NCBI GenBank assembly: GCA_020633335.1
Contig: JACKDU010000006.1
Location: forward strand, 186,001 to 250,000
Length of the DNA stretch: 64,000 nucleotides
Direction: 5' to 3'
Origin: Myxococcales bacterium
GTDB lineage: Bacteria > Myxococcota_A > Polyangia > Nannocystales > Nannocystaceae
The notes beneath the pieces were generated by a model. That model saw only the letters and a list, made by a program, of their open reading frames with translations. It did not search any database and was not told where the DNA came from. The stretch's first letter is position 1. Each line of letters begins with the position of its first letter. A program made the translations under genes and the position numbers. Positions 1-8,935 of the stretch are shown here, in pieces.

Positions 1-59
1 ACACCGCCGGACGGGCGGAGTTCAAAGAGTACACTTTCTGCGTGATCCGCAAGGCTTAG
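1..59 (+). CDS. C-terminal end of an upstream gene (partial)
   Basis: An open frame runs from the window edge to TAG at 57-59 and reads TAGRAEFKEYTFCVIRKA. The amphipathic, aromatic-rich composition looks like a genuine beta-strand C-terminus rather than random high-GC frame. Too little is present to name a family. The gene is on the same strand as the AgmX-like gene that starts 122 bases later. Confidence 0.4.
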   Translation, partial: TAGRAEFKEYTFCVIRKA

Positions 60-87
60 GCGTTGCTCTAGGGTGAGGGAGGCCGGG

Positions 88-104
88 AGGACATGCCATG
101 TCCT
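88..104. repeat. 17-nt palindrome in the gap before the AgmX-like gene
   Basis: AGGACATG and CATGTCCT are perfect inverted arms around a single C. It carries the GGACATG word that recurs in the dispersed short repeats elsewhere in the window. It could be an operator for the downstream gene or a member of that repeat family; the sequence does not decide. Confidence 0.4.
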
Positions 105-181
105 TCCGGTCTTTCTCGTTCTGGGCGATGATTCTCTGACTCCGAGCGGCGCGCGAACTCGCGCCTCCTCTCCGCACTCCG

Positions 182-1531
182 ATGACCTCTGCGCCGAAGT
201 CCAAACGCCGGGCCCTGAAGGCCGCGCTCGTCGTCGATCAGAAGGTCTACGACCAGGTCCACCAGCACGCGCCCGAGCGCGTCAGCGTCGGCACGGACGT
301 CTCTGCAGACTTCCTCGTCTTCGGCAAGAACTTGCCGAAGAGACATGTCCTCTTCGACGTCGACCAGAGCGGCGCCTACGTCCTCGACCTCCCGCCCGGC
401 GTCGGCGGTCGGATCCAGATCCGCGGGAAGTCGAAGGGGGTCCGCGAGCTCTGGCGCAAGCAGGCGTCGGGCCCCAAGCCGCCGAAGAGCCTGCGGATCC
501 GCCTCGACCCGAGCGCCCGCGGCAAGCTCACCCTCGGCGAGTCGACGCTCCTCTTCTTCTTCGATCGCCCGGCCCCCTACGTCCCGAAGCCGCCCTTCCC
601 CCAGGATCTGCGGCCGGAGATGCGGGGGATGTTCTCCTCCCTCGACCTCTCGTCGATCCTCGCGGTCCTCCTGATCATGGGCCCCTACTTCTTCTGGGCG
701 TCGACCAAGGAGATCGACGCGAGCATCGAGCCCGAGATCGATGAGCGCTTCCTCCGGGTGATGGAGATCCCGCCGAAGAAGGAGGAGCCGCCGCCCGAGG
801 AGGAGGAGGAGGAGGAGGAGCAGCTCCTCGCCCAGGACGAGGAGGAGAAGGTCAAGGAGGAGATCAAGGTCGAGAAGGTCATCGAGACCAACAAGAAGTT
901 CTCGGCCGAGGCCCTCAACAAGGCCCGCGGCGTCGGTGTCCTCCGCTCCCTCGGCACCTACGGCGGCGACGGTCCGGGGAGCGTCTACGACGTGATCCAG
1001 TCGACCGAGAACAACATGGGCGAGCTCTTCGCCGCCGGCATGACCCGGACGATCGACGCCGACTCGGGCGACGTCTCCGGCTTCGTCCCGGGCGGCGAGG
1101 GGATCAACGCCAACGGCGCGGTCGTCGGCACCAAGGGCTTCGACGTCACCGAGGACGGCCCGGAGCTCGCCGAGCTCGAGAAGCAGGAGCGCAAGATCAA
1201 GAGCAACGTCAAGGCGAGCGACGCCGACGTGATCGGCGACGTCGACAAGCGGGCGGTGCAGGCGACGATCCGCCGGCGGATGGGGGCGCTCCAGAATTGC
1301 TACAACCGCGCGCTGCGCACCAACCCCGGCCTGAGCGGGAAGATGACCTACACCATCACGATCTCGGTGATGGGGACGGTCACCCGGGTGAACGTCGACG
1401 ATGACACGGTGCGCGATCCCAGCGTCGCCTCCTGCACGACCGCCAAGATCAAGGGCTGGCGCTTCCCCGCCGAGGGCGCAGAAGAGTCCTCCGAGGTGAC
1501 CTTCACCGTGGTATTCTCCGGAGAGTCATGA
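182..1531 (+). CDS. AgmX/PglI C-terminal domain protein (TonB-like energy transducer family)
   Basis: 449 residues. An N-terminal cytoplasmic domain of about 150 residues is followed by one membrane segment near residues 157-176, an acidic Pro/Glu run at about 200-225 and a linker. The C-terminal domain (about 355-449) starts with a CYNRAL motif, has beta-strands with a TITISVMGTV core and ends in FTVVFSGES. This is the AgmX/PglI C-terminal domain found throughout myxobacteria, related in layout to TonB, where the C-terminal part reaches the periplasm. In Myxococcus such proteins are linked to adventurous gliding; here motility or envelope energy coupling is only an inference. Its stop overlaps the start of the next gene (ATGA), so the two are translationally coupled. 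Confidence 0.75.
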   Translation: MTSAPKSKRRALKAALVVDQKVYDQVHQHAPERVSVGTDVSADFLVFGKNLPKRHVLFDVDQSGAYVLDLPPGVGGRIQIRGKSKGVRELWRKQASGPKPPKSLRIRLDPSARGKLTLGESTLLFFFDRPAPYVPKPPFPQDLRPEMRGMFSSLDLSSILAVLLIMGPYFFWASTKEIDASIEPEIDERFLRVMEIPPKKEEPPPEEEEEEEEQLLAQDEEEKVKEEIKVEKVIETNKKFSAEALNKARGVGVLRSLGTYGGDGPGSVYDVIQSTENNMGELFAAGMTRTIDADSGDVSGFVPGGEGINANGAVVGTKGFDVTEDGPELAELEKQERKIKSNVKASDADVIGDVDKRAVQATIRRRMGALQNCYNRALRTNPGLSGKMTYTITISVMGTVTRVNVDDDTVRDPSVASCTTAKIKGWRFPAEGAEESSEVTFTVVFSGES

Positions 1532-2112
1532 GCCCTCGCGTGGTCCTCGCCGTGTCGCTCGTTTTCGCGCTGGTCGCCGGCGCGAAGAGCTCGCATGGTC
1601 AGGAGGCCGCCGCCGCACCTGCTCCCGCTCCCGCTCCCGCCGCGACGCCGGCGTCGTCGGCCGATTCCGGCAAGACGCCGCGGGTTCGGGTCGGCGAGCT
1701 CCGGCGCGGCATGGAGCAGGACCTCGCCGAGATCGGCAAGATCGCCCAAAAGGCGCGCCGCGACGGCGACATGGTCAAGGTCGCCTGCACCACCGACAAG
1801 CAGGATCGGGCGGAGGGCGTGATGGACGTCGCCACCCCCGAGATCGCGGTCCTCCAGAGCAAGTCGTCGGACACGGCGACCAAGGGCTTCGCCAGCCAGA
1901 AGCTCCGGGCCGCGGCCCTCAACCTCGGCAAGCTCCTCGACGAGGCGCGTGCCTGCATGGGTGCACCGGCCTCGCGTGACCAGGGGAGCGGCGACAACGC
2001 GGTCGACATCGGCGACCTCGATCCCGACGATCCGACGCCGGCTGCGAACGGCGGCCCGCTGCCGCCGCCGCCGCTCCAGCGCGGCGAGCAGGCGGCGAGC
2101 CCGGTCCGCTGA
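1528..2112 (+). CDS. Secreted Ala/Pro-rich hypothetical protein coupled to the AgmX-like gene
   Basis: 194 residues. A signal peptide (hydrophobic core about 4-19, AKSSHGQE cleavage region) is followed by an Ala/Pro-rich linker, a helical middle with a single conserved-looking CTTDKQDRAEG segment, a second Cys near a GAPASRD stretch and a Pro-rich tail. I do not recognise the family; similar small periplasmic proteins often accompany AgmX/PglI genes in myxobacteria. The start codon overlaps the preceding stop as ATGA, which fixes the start and implies co-translation and probably a shared envelope role. Confidence 0.6.
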   Translation: MSPRVVLAVSLVFALVAGAKSSHGQEAAAAPAPAPAPAATPASSADSGKTPRVRVGELRRGMEQDLAEIGKIAQKARRDGDMVKVACTTDKQDRAEGVMDVATPEIAVLQSKSSDTATKGFASQKLRAAALNLGKLLDEARACMGAPASRDQGSGDNAVDIGDLDPDDPTPAANGGPLPPPPLQRGEQAASPVR

Positions 2113-2275
2113 CGCAGCCCGCGGTGCTCCGTCCGCGCGTCGCGTCGTCGTGTCGTGGATCCTGCAGATCCCGCCGACCGTCGGCGAGGCTTGCTCTACC
2201 TCGTGCGCTCGACCACCGCGCGGGCGTCGCAAGGGCCCGTGATCGCCCAAAATGATCCGGTAGGGCCCACTTTTC

Positions 2276-2301
2276 GCTAGGCTGTAGGACCTTCGCCTAG
2301 C
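2276..2301 (+). promoter_or_regulatory. Inverted repeat immediately upstream of the beta-barrel gene start
   Basis: GCTAGGC (2276-2282) and GCCTAGC (2295-2301) form a perfect 7-bp stem around a 12-base loop and end three bases before the GTG start at 2304. In RNA it could mask the ribosome binding region; in DNA it could be an operator. No clear promoter boxes are visible beside it. Confidence 0.3.
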
Positions 2302-2303
2302 CC

Positions 2304-3698
2304 GTGCGCTCGCACCAGAAATCACGCGCTCCGCCGCGGCGTCGCCTCCTCGCGCCGGGCCTGGCGATCCTCCTGGGAATCCTTGTTCCGGGCGGGGCTG
2401 CGCGGGCAGACATCCCCCAGACCCAGGACGGGCCCGGGATCAAGGTCGGCCAACGCTCGACCCTCCACCCCGGCTTCGCGCTGATCCTCGGCGCCGACTC
2501 GAACGTCTTCTGGACCAACCCGCAGGATCGCGGCGGGGTGCGGGCCTCGGCCTACACGATGCCGACCGTCTGGCTCGGCCTCGGCAACCGCAAGGTCCGC
2601 GACTCGGTCCTCCAGGCGCCGCCGGGGCCGAGCGATCGCAAGGTCGACTACAACGTCCGGGTCTCGGCCGGCTACCGCGCCTACCTCGCGGCCGATCCTG
2701 ACATTCGCAAGCAGAGCCGCTTCAATTTCACGATCGACGGCCACCTGGTCTTCGCCCCGGGGCGCCGCTTCTCGGTCGCTGTCGACGAGAATTTCGCCCG
2801 CCTCGCGGAGCCGCGGAACTACGTCGCCGGGCCGGACTTCAACTACAACCGGATCGATCACAACGGCGCGCTGACCTTCACGCTGCGCCCCGGCGGCGGC
2901 CGCCTCAGCGCCTCGGCCTCCTACCTGAACGAGGTCCTCTACTACGAGGCGAGCGACGTCTTCAACGCCGACCGGGTGGTCAACGGCGCGGCCGCAGACG
3001 TCCGCTGGCGCTTCCTCCCGAAGTCCGCGCTCGTCGCCCGCTACACCTTCCACTACACCTACTACCTCTGCTGCGTCGAGACCGGGACCGGGCGCAACGA
3101 GGACTCGCGCGCCCACCGGGTCGTCGGCGGCTACCGCGGGATCATCGGCCAGCGCCTCTTCCTCGAGGCCCTCCTCGGCTACGGCAAGGCCGACTACATC
3201 TACGACACGACCACGCCGGCGAATTTCAAGGGCTTCATCGGCTCAACCTCGCTGAGCTACTACCCGACCCTGCGGACCAACATCTCGATCCAGCTCGAGC
3301 GGGCGTTCCACGACTCGCTCTTCGGCAACTACTTCAAGGACGTCGGCGGGCGGATCGGCGCGGCCCACACCTTCCGCTGGCGGATGTTCGCGGCCCTCCA
3401 GCTCGCGGTGATCGGCCGGCGCTACGAGGGCCTCCCGGTCCCGGGCCAGGACATCGACACGATCACCGGCTACGACAACGTCTACGGCGACTTCGGGGCC
3501 AGCGTCGCCCGCAAGGACACGATCTTCAGCCTCGAGTCGCGGGTCGAGCAGCCCCTCGGCAAGCTCTTCGTCCTCGCGCTGCGCTACAACCTCTCGGTCG
3601 TGCGCTCGGACTTCGTCGCCCGCTACGCCAACGGCTTCGTCGACTACGCGGCCTTCTCCAAGCACGTCGTCATGCTGATCGGCGCGGTGCGCTTCTGA
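2304..3698 (+). CDS. Outer-membrane beta-barrel protein, probably of an exopolysaccharide export locus
   Basis: 464 residues from a GTG start. An Arg-rich n-region plus hydrophobic core and GGAARADI cleavage site make a signal peptide of about 36 residues. The remainder is a run of alternating amphipathic strands rich in Tyr/Phe/Arg (for example SAGYRAYLA, ARYTFHYTYY, LALRYNLSV) and ends in GAVRF, a terminal aromatic typical of Bam-assembled barrels. It resembles the BBP2-type outer-membrane proteins encoded beside polysaccharide exporters, and the next gene, overlapping by one base (TGATG), is a Wza-type export lipoprotein. I infer a joint role in moving a polysaccharide across the outer membrane. 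Confidence 0.7.
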   Translation: MRSHQKSRAPPRRRLLAPGLAILLGILVPGGAARADIPQTQDGPGIKVGQRSTLHPGFALILGADSNVFWTNPQDRGGVRASAYTMPTVWLGLGNRKVRDSVLQAPPGPSDRKVDYNVRVSAGYRAYLAADPDIRKQSRFNFTIDGHLVFAPGRRFSVAVDENFARLAEPRNYVAGPDFNYNRIDHNGALTFTLRPGGGRLSASASYLNEVLYYEASDVFNADRVVNGAAADVRWRFLPKSALVARYTFHYTYYLCCVETGTGRNEDSRAHRVVGGYRGIIGQRLFLEALLGYGKADYIYDTTTPANFKGFIGSTSLSYYPTLRTNISIQLERAFHDSLFGNYFKDVGGRIGAAHTFRWRMFAALQLAVIGRRYEGLPVPGQDIDTITGYDNVYGDFGASVARKDTIFSLESRVEQPLGKLFVLALRYNLSVVRSDFVARYANGFVDYAAFSKHVVMLIGAVRF

Positions 3699-4354
3699 TG
3701 GGGGCGAGGATGGGGGGACGGAGCTTGCGCGGGCAGGGGAGGGCGCCAGCGGCGAGGGGGCGGCGCGCCTTCCTCGGGGGGGCGCTCGCGCTGGCCGCCC
3801 TGCCGGCGCTCGCCTGCCGCCAGGAGCCGCCCCCGCAGCCTCCGCCGGCGACTCCGCCCCGCGAGATCCTCGGGGCCGGCGACGAGCTCGACATCCGGGT
3901 CTTCGACGAGAAGCGCTTCGACGGGGTCTACGAGGTCCAGGCGGACGGGACGATCGACTTCCCCTACCTCGGCGACGTCGAGCTCGGCGGCCGCACGCCG
4001 GCCGAGGCCGCCAAGGTCCTCGAGGCCCGCCTCGCCGACGGCTACCTCCTCCGGCCGCAGGTGACCGTGACGATCAAGACCCGCGAGAACCGCGAGGTCT
4101 CGGTCCTCGGCCAGGTCAACGAGCCCGGCTCCTTCCCCTTCCAGGAGCGCCTCACGCTGGTCCAGGCGGTCTCCCTCGCCGGCGGGCTCACCCAGTTCGC
4201 GGCCCCGCGGCGGGTGCGGATCAGCCGGCGCACCGGGGCCGGCGACGCGACCGAGACCTTCGAGGTCTCGCTCAAGGCGATCGTCGACGGCGACGCCGAG
4301 GACCTGATCCTCCGGCCTGGCGACATCGTCTTCGTCCCCGAGAGCCGGATCTAG
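3698..4354 (+). CDS. Polysaccharide biosynthesis/export lipoprotein, Wza-like
   Basis: 218 residues. The N-terminus has a Tat-like twin Arg (RRAFLGG, residues 22-28) followed directly by a lipobox LPALAC with Cys40, suggesting a Tat-exported lipoprotein. Residues about 55-130 match the Poly_export domain (GAGDELDIRVFDEKRFDG, IDFPYLGDVELGG) and 135-218 an SLBB-like domain (VSVLGQVNEPGSFPF, RPGDIVFVPES). Known members form the outer-membrane export ring or its periplasmic cap. At 218 residues it is shorter than E. coli Wza and has a single clear SLBB repeat, as in many myxobacterial versions. Tyrosine kinase, flippase and polymerase genes are not in this window. Confidence 0.85.
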   Translation: MGARMGGRSLRGQGRAPAARGRRAFLGGALALAALPALACRQEPPPQPPPATPPREILGAGDELDIRVFDEKRFDGVYEVQADGTIDFPYLGDVELGGRTPAEAAKVLEARLADGYLLRPQVTVTIKTRENREVSVLGQVNEPGSFPFQERLTLVQAVSLAGGLTQFAAPRRVRISRRTGAGDATETFEVSLKAIVDGDAEDLILRPGDIVFVPESRI

Positions 4355-4382
4355 CCGGCGCGATGCTATCGTCGCCGCCGTC

Positions 4383-5006
4383 GTGAGCGAGATGAGCCCC
4401 AGCAGCCCCCGCCGGGCCCGCGTCGAGCGGGTGACCCGGGAGACCTCGATCGTCGTCGACCTCGGCCTCGCCGACGGGAGCCCGCCGCCGCCGGCGTCGA
4501 TCGCCACGCCGGTGCCCTTCCTCTCCCACATGCTCGAGGCGCTCGCCCGCCACGGGGCGCTCGACCTCGCGGTCGAGGCCCGCGGCGACGTCGAGATCGA
4601 CGATCACCACACGGTCGAGGACATCGGCCTGGTCCTCGGCGCGGCGATCGATCGGGCGCTCGGCGACCGCCGCGGGATCACCCGCTTCGGACACTTCGCG
4701 CTGGCGATGGACGAGACCCTCGTCGAGTGCGCGCTCGATCTCGGCGGCCGCCCCTACCTGGTCTACGAGCTCGGGCCCCTCGCCGGTCGTCGGCTCGGGA
4801 GCTTCGAATGCGACCTCGTCCGCGAGTTCTTCCAGGCGCTCGTGGTCCAGGCGCGGATGAACCTCCACCTCCACCTGCGGGCCGGCGGCAACCCGCATCA
4901 CGTGATCGAGGCCGCCTTCAAGGGCTTCGCGCGGGCTCTGCGCATGGCGACGACGCCCGATCCTGCGGCCGCCGGCGAGGTCCCGTCGACCAAGGGCGAC
5001 CTCTGA
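4383..5006 (+). CDS. hisB: Imidazoleglycerol-phosphate dehydratase
   Basis: 207 residues, the normal length for a monofunctional HisB. It removes water from imidazole glycerol phosphate to give imidazole acetol phosphate, the sixth step of histidine synthesis, in the cytoplasm. Both metal-binding signatures are present: DDHHTVED near residues 72-80 and NPHHVIEAAFK near 169-179, plus FLSHMLEALARHG. The start is taken as GTG at 4383; ATG at 4392 is in frame and equally possible. The gene sits 28 bases behind the Wza-like gene and no other his genes are nearby, so histidine genes are scattered in this genome. Confidence 0.95.
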   Translation: MSEMSPSSPRRARVERVTRETSIVVDLGLADGSPPPPASIATPVPFLSHMLEALARHGALDLAVEARGDVEIDDHHTVEDIGLVLGAAIDRALGDRRGITRFGHFALAMDETLVECALDLGGRPYLVYELGPLAGRRLGSFECDLVREFFQALVVQARMNLHLHLRAGGNPHHVIEAAFKGFARALRMATTPDPAAAGEVPSTKGDL

Positions 5007-5132
5007 TCAGCGCGCGAGGCTCGGCTCGCGGCCCGACGCCCCGCCGCGATCGCGTGCGCTTGATCTCGCCGAGATCGGGCGGCGAGGTGGCGGTCGCGGC
5101 TCTCCGCCGGATGCTGCTACATTCCCCGCGCC

Positions 5133-6758
5133 ATGGCAGACGCCCCGGTTCGACGCCCGCACCTCGACCCTCTCCCCGCGCTTGAGCTCCGCGAGGGCCT
5201 CGCCGACGCCAACGCCGGGCCGGCCGCGGTCCCCGGCGGCGACGCGGCCCTCCAGCGCGCGCAGGCGAAGGCCGAGGGGGCCCGCGCCCGCCTCAAGGAG
5301 CACGGCCGCCAGGGCGCCCGCGAGCGGATCGAGACCCTCCTCGATCCCGGCACCTTCGTCGAGCTCGACCGCTTCGTCACCACCCAGTGCCCCGACTTCG
5401 ACATGCCGCAGAAGAAGGTCTACGGCGACGGGGTGGTCACCGGCCACGGCACCGTCGAGGGCCGGCCGGTCTTCGTCTTCGCCCAGGAGGCGGCGGTCTT
5501 CGGCGGCTCGCTCGGCATGGCCCACGCCCAGAAGATCTGCAAGGTGATGGACATGGCGATGAGCGTCGGCGCCCCGGTCGTCGGCCTCAACGACTCCGGC
5601 GGCGCCCGGATCCAGGAGGGCGTCGCCAGCCTCGCGGGCTACGCCGAGATCTTCAAGCGCAACGTCCTGGCCTCCGGCGTGGTCCCGCAGCTCTCGGTGA
5701 TCCTCGGCCCCTGCGCCGGCGGGGCGGTCTACTCGCCCGCGCTGACCGACCTCACGCTGATGGTCGAGAAGAGCGCCTACATGTTCATCACCGGGCCCGA
5801 CGTGATCAAGGCGGTGACCCATGAAGAGGTGACCAAGGAGGCCCTCGGCGGCGCCCAGACCCACAACGAGCGCAGCGGCGTCGCCCACTTCGCGTGCCCG
5901 ACCGAGGACGCGGCGATGGCGATCACCCGCGAGCTCCTCTCGTTCCTCCCGAGCAACAACATGGAGGATCCGCCGCGGCGCGCGACCAAGGACGACGTCC
6001 GCCGGACCTGCCCCGAGCTCCGCGACGTCGTCCCCCTCGATCCCTCGAAGCCCTACGACATCCGGGCGATCATCCGCGCGGTCGCCGACGACGGCTACTT
6101 CCTCGAGGTCCAGGAGCACTGGGCCCGGAACATCGTCATCGGCTTCGTCCGGATCGGCGGGCAGAGCGTCGGCGTGGTCGCCAACCAGCCGCTGGTCCTC
6201 GCCGGCTGCCTCGACATCAACGCCTCGGTGAAGGCCGCCCGCTTCGTCCGGATGTGCGACGCCTTCGGCGTCCCGCTCTTCACCCTGGTCGACGTCCCCG
6301 GCTTCCTCCCGGGGACCGAGCAGGAGTACGGCGGGATCATCCGCCACGGCGCGAAGTTGCTCTACGCCTTCGTCGAGGCTACGGTCCCGAAGGTGACGCT
6401 GGTGACCCGCAAGGCCTACGGCGGCGCCTACGACGTCATGGCCTCGAAGCATATCCGGGCGGACATCAACCTCTCGTACCCGACCGCCGAGATCGCGGTG
6501 ATGGGCGCGGAGGGGGCGGTCAACATCATCTACCGCCGCGAGCTGGCGGAGGCCGAGGACCCGGCCGCGCGCCGCGCAGAGCTCACCGAGAGCTACCGCG
6601 AGCTCTTCGCCAACCCCTACAAGGCGGCCGAGCTCGGCTTCATCGACCAGGTAATCCGGCCGGAGGAGACCCGTGAGCACATCGCTCGCTCCTTCGCCCT
6701 CCTGCGCAACAAGCGGCAGGAGAACCCGCCGAAGAAACATGGCAATATCCCCCTCTAA
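5133..6758 (+). CDS. Acyl-CoA carboxylase beta subunit (carboxyltransferase, propionyl-CoA type)
   Basis: 541 residues, close to the usual PccB length. Two crotonase-like halves are visible. The N-terminal half has NDSGGARIQEG (about 152-162) and GPCAGGAVYSPAL, the C-terminal half has DVPGFLPG and KAYGGAYDVM (about 427-436), giving the acyl-CoA and carboxybiotin oxyanion holes. It transfers CO2 from biotin on a partner alpha subunit to propionyl-CoA or acetyl-CoA. The C-terminal HGNIPL is typical of the propionyl/methylmalonyl group. The biotin carboxylase/BCCP subunit is not adjacent, so it must be encoded elsewhere. Confidence 0.93.
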   Translation: MADAPVRRPHLDPLPALELREGLADANAGPAAVPGGDAALQRAQAKAEGARARLKEHGRQGARERIETLLDPGTFVELDRFVTTQCPDFDMPQKKVYGDGVVTGHGTVEGRPVFVFAQEAAVFGGSLGMAHAQKICKVMDMAMSVGAPVVGLNDSGGARIQEGVASLAGYAEIFKRNVLASGVVPQLSVILGPCAGGAVYSPALTDLTLMVEKSAYMFITGPDVIKAVTHEEVTKEALGGAQTHNERSGVAHFACPTEDAAMAITRELLSFLPSNNMEDPPRRATKDDVRRTCPELRDVVPLDPSKPYDIRAIIRAVADDGYFLEVQEHWARNIVIGFVRIGGQSVGVVANQPLVLAGCLDINASVKAARFVRMCDAFGVPLFTLVDVPGFLPGTEQEYGGIIRHGAKLLYAFVEATVPKVTLVTRKAYGGAYDVMASKHIRADINLSYPTAEIAVMGAEGAVNIIYRRELAEAEDPAARRAELTESYRELFANPYKAAELGFIDQVIRPEETREHIARSFALLRNKRQENPPKKHGNIPL

Positions 6759-6767
6759 CCCGCGCTG

Positions 6768-7223
6768 ATGGCGACGCTCTGGCGAAATCGCGCGCTCCGC
6801 GGAGCGCACGTCCTGGTGGGCCTGGCCCTCGGGATCCTCGCGACCGCCTGCGCCAGCCACGGCCCGAGCCCGCGCTCGCTCCACTACATCGACGGCGACC
6901 TGGTCTACTCGCAGCCGGTCCACTACCGGGCCTACGCCGCCTACCTCCGGGCGCGGATGGCGATGGAGGCCCAGCCCGCGGATCTCGACACGGCCGCCGG
7001 CGAGGTCGAGCTCGCCCTCAAGATCGAGCCCCGCGATCCCCACCTCTGGACGACGCTGGCCGAGGTCGAGCTCCGCCGCGGCGATCGGGAGGCGGCGCTC
7101 ATCGCCTCGCGGACGGCCCTCCAGATCCGCCCGGAGTACGCGCCGGCGCAGCAACTCCTCGCCCGCCTCGAGGGCGGCGAGGGGTCGTCGGCGATGTCGA
7201 GCCGGCGCGGCGACGCGCCCTGA
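6768..7223 (+). CDS. Small TPR-containing lipoprotein
   Basis: 151 residues. A signal peptide ends in the lipobox LATAC with Cys28. Residues about 60-135 form roughly two tetratricopeptide helix pairs (ALKIEPRDPHLWTTLAEVEL, ALQIRPEYAPAQQLLARL), a scaffold for protein contacts. It lies 9 bases after the carboxyltransferase gene, so it is probably co-transcribed, though no functional link is obvious. Partner and role are unknown. Confidence 0.7.
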   Translation: MATLWRNRALRGAHVLVGLALGILATACASHGPSPRSLHYIDGDLVYSQPVHYRAYAAYLRARMAMEAQPADLDTAAGEVELALKIEPRDPHLWTTLAEVELRRGDREAALIASRTALQIRPEYAPAQQLLARLEGGEGSSAMSSRRGDAP

Positions 7224-7246
7224 TCGCCAGCGCCCGAGCCCGAGCG

Positions 7247-7272
7247 CTAGAGCTAGAGCTAGAGGGCTAGAG
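7247..7272. repeat. Short tandem CTAGAG repeat between convergent genes
   Basis: Four copies of CTAGAG lie here, three head to tail and a fourth after two G residues. The last copy contains the stop codon of the minus-strand membrane gene. CTAG is normally rare in bacterial DNA, so the local cluster stands out. Confidence 0.6.
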
Positions 7273-7746
7273 AAGGATCGTCAGGTAGGCGATCAGGCAG
7301 TACCACGGGGTGCCGGCGAGGAGGAGCGCCTGGCGGGCGCGGGCGAGGTCGCGGGCCGAGCCGCCGCTGAGGATCGCCGCCGCCGCGATGCACCAGCTCA
7401 CCGCCGCCAGGACCACCGCGAGCGCGAAGCACTTGATCATGAGCGGCTGGAGGCCGGGGATGAAGAGCCCCGCGGCGGCGGCGAGGGTGAGGAGCACCGG
7501 CGCGTAGGCGCTGGCGAGGGCGAGGGTCGGCAGCACCGGCTTCGCCTCGTCGCCCGGCTGCCGGAGGTGGGCGAGCACCCAGGTCCCGAGGAAGAGGAGG
7601 GCGATCACGGCCGCCAGCGCGAGGCCCCCGAGCGTCAGCCACTCCTGGACGCGCTTGAGGAATTCCCAGAGGTCATCGAGGGCGCCGAGGCTCGTGTGCA
7701 GCGGGAGCATGGTCTTGAAGAGTATCACCGCGGCGAGGGCAGGCAC
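7267..7746 (-). CDS. Small integral membrane protein, unknown
   Basis: 159 residues from a GTG start at 7746; an ATG at 7710 would give a 147-residue form. Three to four hydrophobic segments are visible (about 35-58, 75-92, 98-123 and the C-terminal 140-159). No catalytic motif is evident and I do not recognise the family. It converges with the TPR lipoprotein gene across the CTAGAG repeat and is divergent from the alcohol dehydrogenase gene at 7835. Hydrophobic periodicity is clear, so it is likely a real gene. Confidence 0.55.
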   Translation of the reverse strand: MPALAAVILFKTMLPLHTSLGALDDLWEFLKRVQEWLTLGGLALAAVIALLFLGTWVLAHLRQPGDEAKPVLPTLALASAYAPVLLTLAAAAGLFIPGLQPLMIKCFALAVVLAAVSWCIAAAAILSGGSARDLARARQALLLAGTPWYCLIAYLTILL

Positions 7747-7834
7747 GCGCAGGGCACCGGGCGCGGACGCGAGCGCGGGGGCGCGGGCCTCGGACGGGCC
7801 GCGCGGCCTCTGCTAGGATAGTCGCCCCCTGGCG

Positions 7835-8827
7835 ATGGACGCAGCCACTCGCAGCGCGCCGCGTGTCGACGCGGCGCCGTCGATCCCGGCGACGATGCGG
7901 GCGCTGGTCCGCGAGGCCGGCGTCCTCCGCCTGGTCGAGGTCGAGACCCCGCGGGCGCTCGCCGACGACGAGGTCCTCCTGCGGATCGAGCTCGCGGGGC
8001 TCTGCCGCACCGACTGCCAGGTCGCGGAGGGGCGCCTCGGCGGCGGGGTGACGCGGCGGATCCTCGGCCACGAGGTCGCCGGCGTCGTCGTCGATCGCGG
8101 CCCTGCGGCGATGGGCGTCGAGGTCGGCGCACGGGTCAGCGTCGATCCGCGGATCCGCTGCGGGGCCTGCGAGGCATGTCTCTTGGGACAGGATTGCCTG
8201 GCGCCCCGCTTCCTCGGGGTCGACGTCGACGGCGGCTTCGCGGATTACCTCCGGGTGCCGGCGGCGTCGGCCGTGGTCGCCCCGCTGGGGCTCGACCTCC
8301 GGGCGGTCGCCTACATCGAGCCGATCGCCGCGACCCTGGCGATCCTCGAGGCCGGGATCCGTCGCGGCGAGCGCGGGGCGATCTTCGGCCGCGGCCGGAT
8401 CGCGGCGCTCGCCGCCCGGATCCTCGCGCTCCACGGCTTCCCGGCGATCCTCCTCCACGACCCGCGCCAGGACCCGCCGCTCGCCCCGGGCTCGCTCGAC
8501 TTCGCGGTCGAGGCCGGGATCGAGGAGGGGACGCTCGCGGCGATGGTCCGGGCGCTCCGACCCCGCGGGCGGATCGTCCTCAAGAGCCGCGCGATCGAGG
8601 CGCTGGCGCTCGAGCCGATGGCGCTGATCCGCCGCGAGCTCCGGATCGCCGCGGCCTACTACGGGTCGTTCGCCGCGGCCGCCGACCTCGCCGGCGATCC
8701 GCGCCTCGACCTGGAGCCCCTCTGGGCCGAGCCGCGGCCGCTCTCCGCCTTCGCCGAGGTCTTCGCCGAGGCCGCCCGCGGCGAGGGTCGCAAGCTCTTC
8801 TTCTCGCTGGTCGAGGCGGACGCGTAG
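7835..8827 (+). CDS. Zinc-type medium-chain alcohol dehydrogenase/reductase
   Basis: 330 residues, slightly short for the family. The catalytic zinc region is visible as LCRTDC and GHEVAG, and the structural zinc loop as CGACEACLLGQDC. The dinucleotide fold shows FGRGRIAALAARIL, a relaxed form of the GxGxxG/A motif. It oxidises an alcohol or reduces a carbonyl with NAD(P); the substrate cannot be told. The gene lies upstream of the GT39-like gene and the NRPS-like cluster on the same strand. The adjacent cluster should make an aldehyde through its reductase domain, so this enzyme could act on that product, but the distance (about 2 kb and another gene) leaves this as conjecture. Confidence 0.75.
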   Translation: MDAATRSAPRVDAAPSIPATMRALVREAGVLRLVEVETPRALADDEVLLRIELAGLCRTDCQVAEGRLGGGVTRRILGHEVAGVVVDRGPAAMGVEVGARVSVDPRIRCGACEACLLGQDCLAPRFLGVDVDGGFADYLRVPAASAVVAPLGLDLRAVAYIEPIAATLAILEAGIRRGERGAIFGRGRIAALAARILALHGFPAILLHDPRQDPPLAPGSLDFAVEAGIEEGTLAAMVRALRPRGRIVLKSRAIEALALEPMALIRRELRIAAAYYGSFAAAADLAGDPRLDLEPLWAEPRPLSAFAEVFAEAARGEGRKLFFSLVEADA

Positions 8828-8935
8828 GGTCGCGCCGCGGGCTTGGCCCGGGGCTATGCGCTCGCGGAGCGGCGCGCTACCCTGGCGCCGTCGCTGGCGC
8901 GCCCTGGGGCCCTTCGCGCGCCGCCCGAGCCGCGG

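Noticed and set aside
8175..8192. CATGTCTCTTGGGACAGG, similar to the dispersed repeat
   Set aside because: It encodes the structural zinc loop of the alcohol dehydrogenase, so conservation of protein explains it better.
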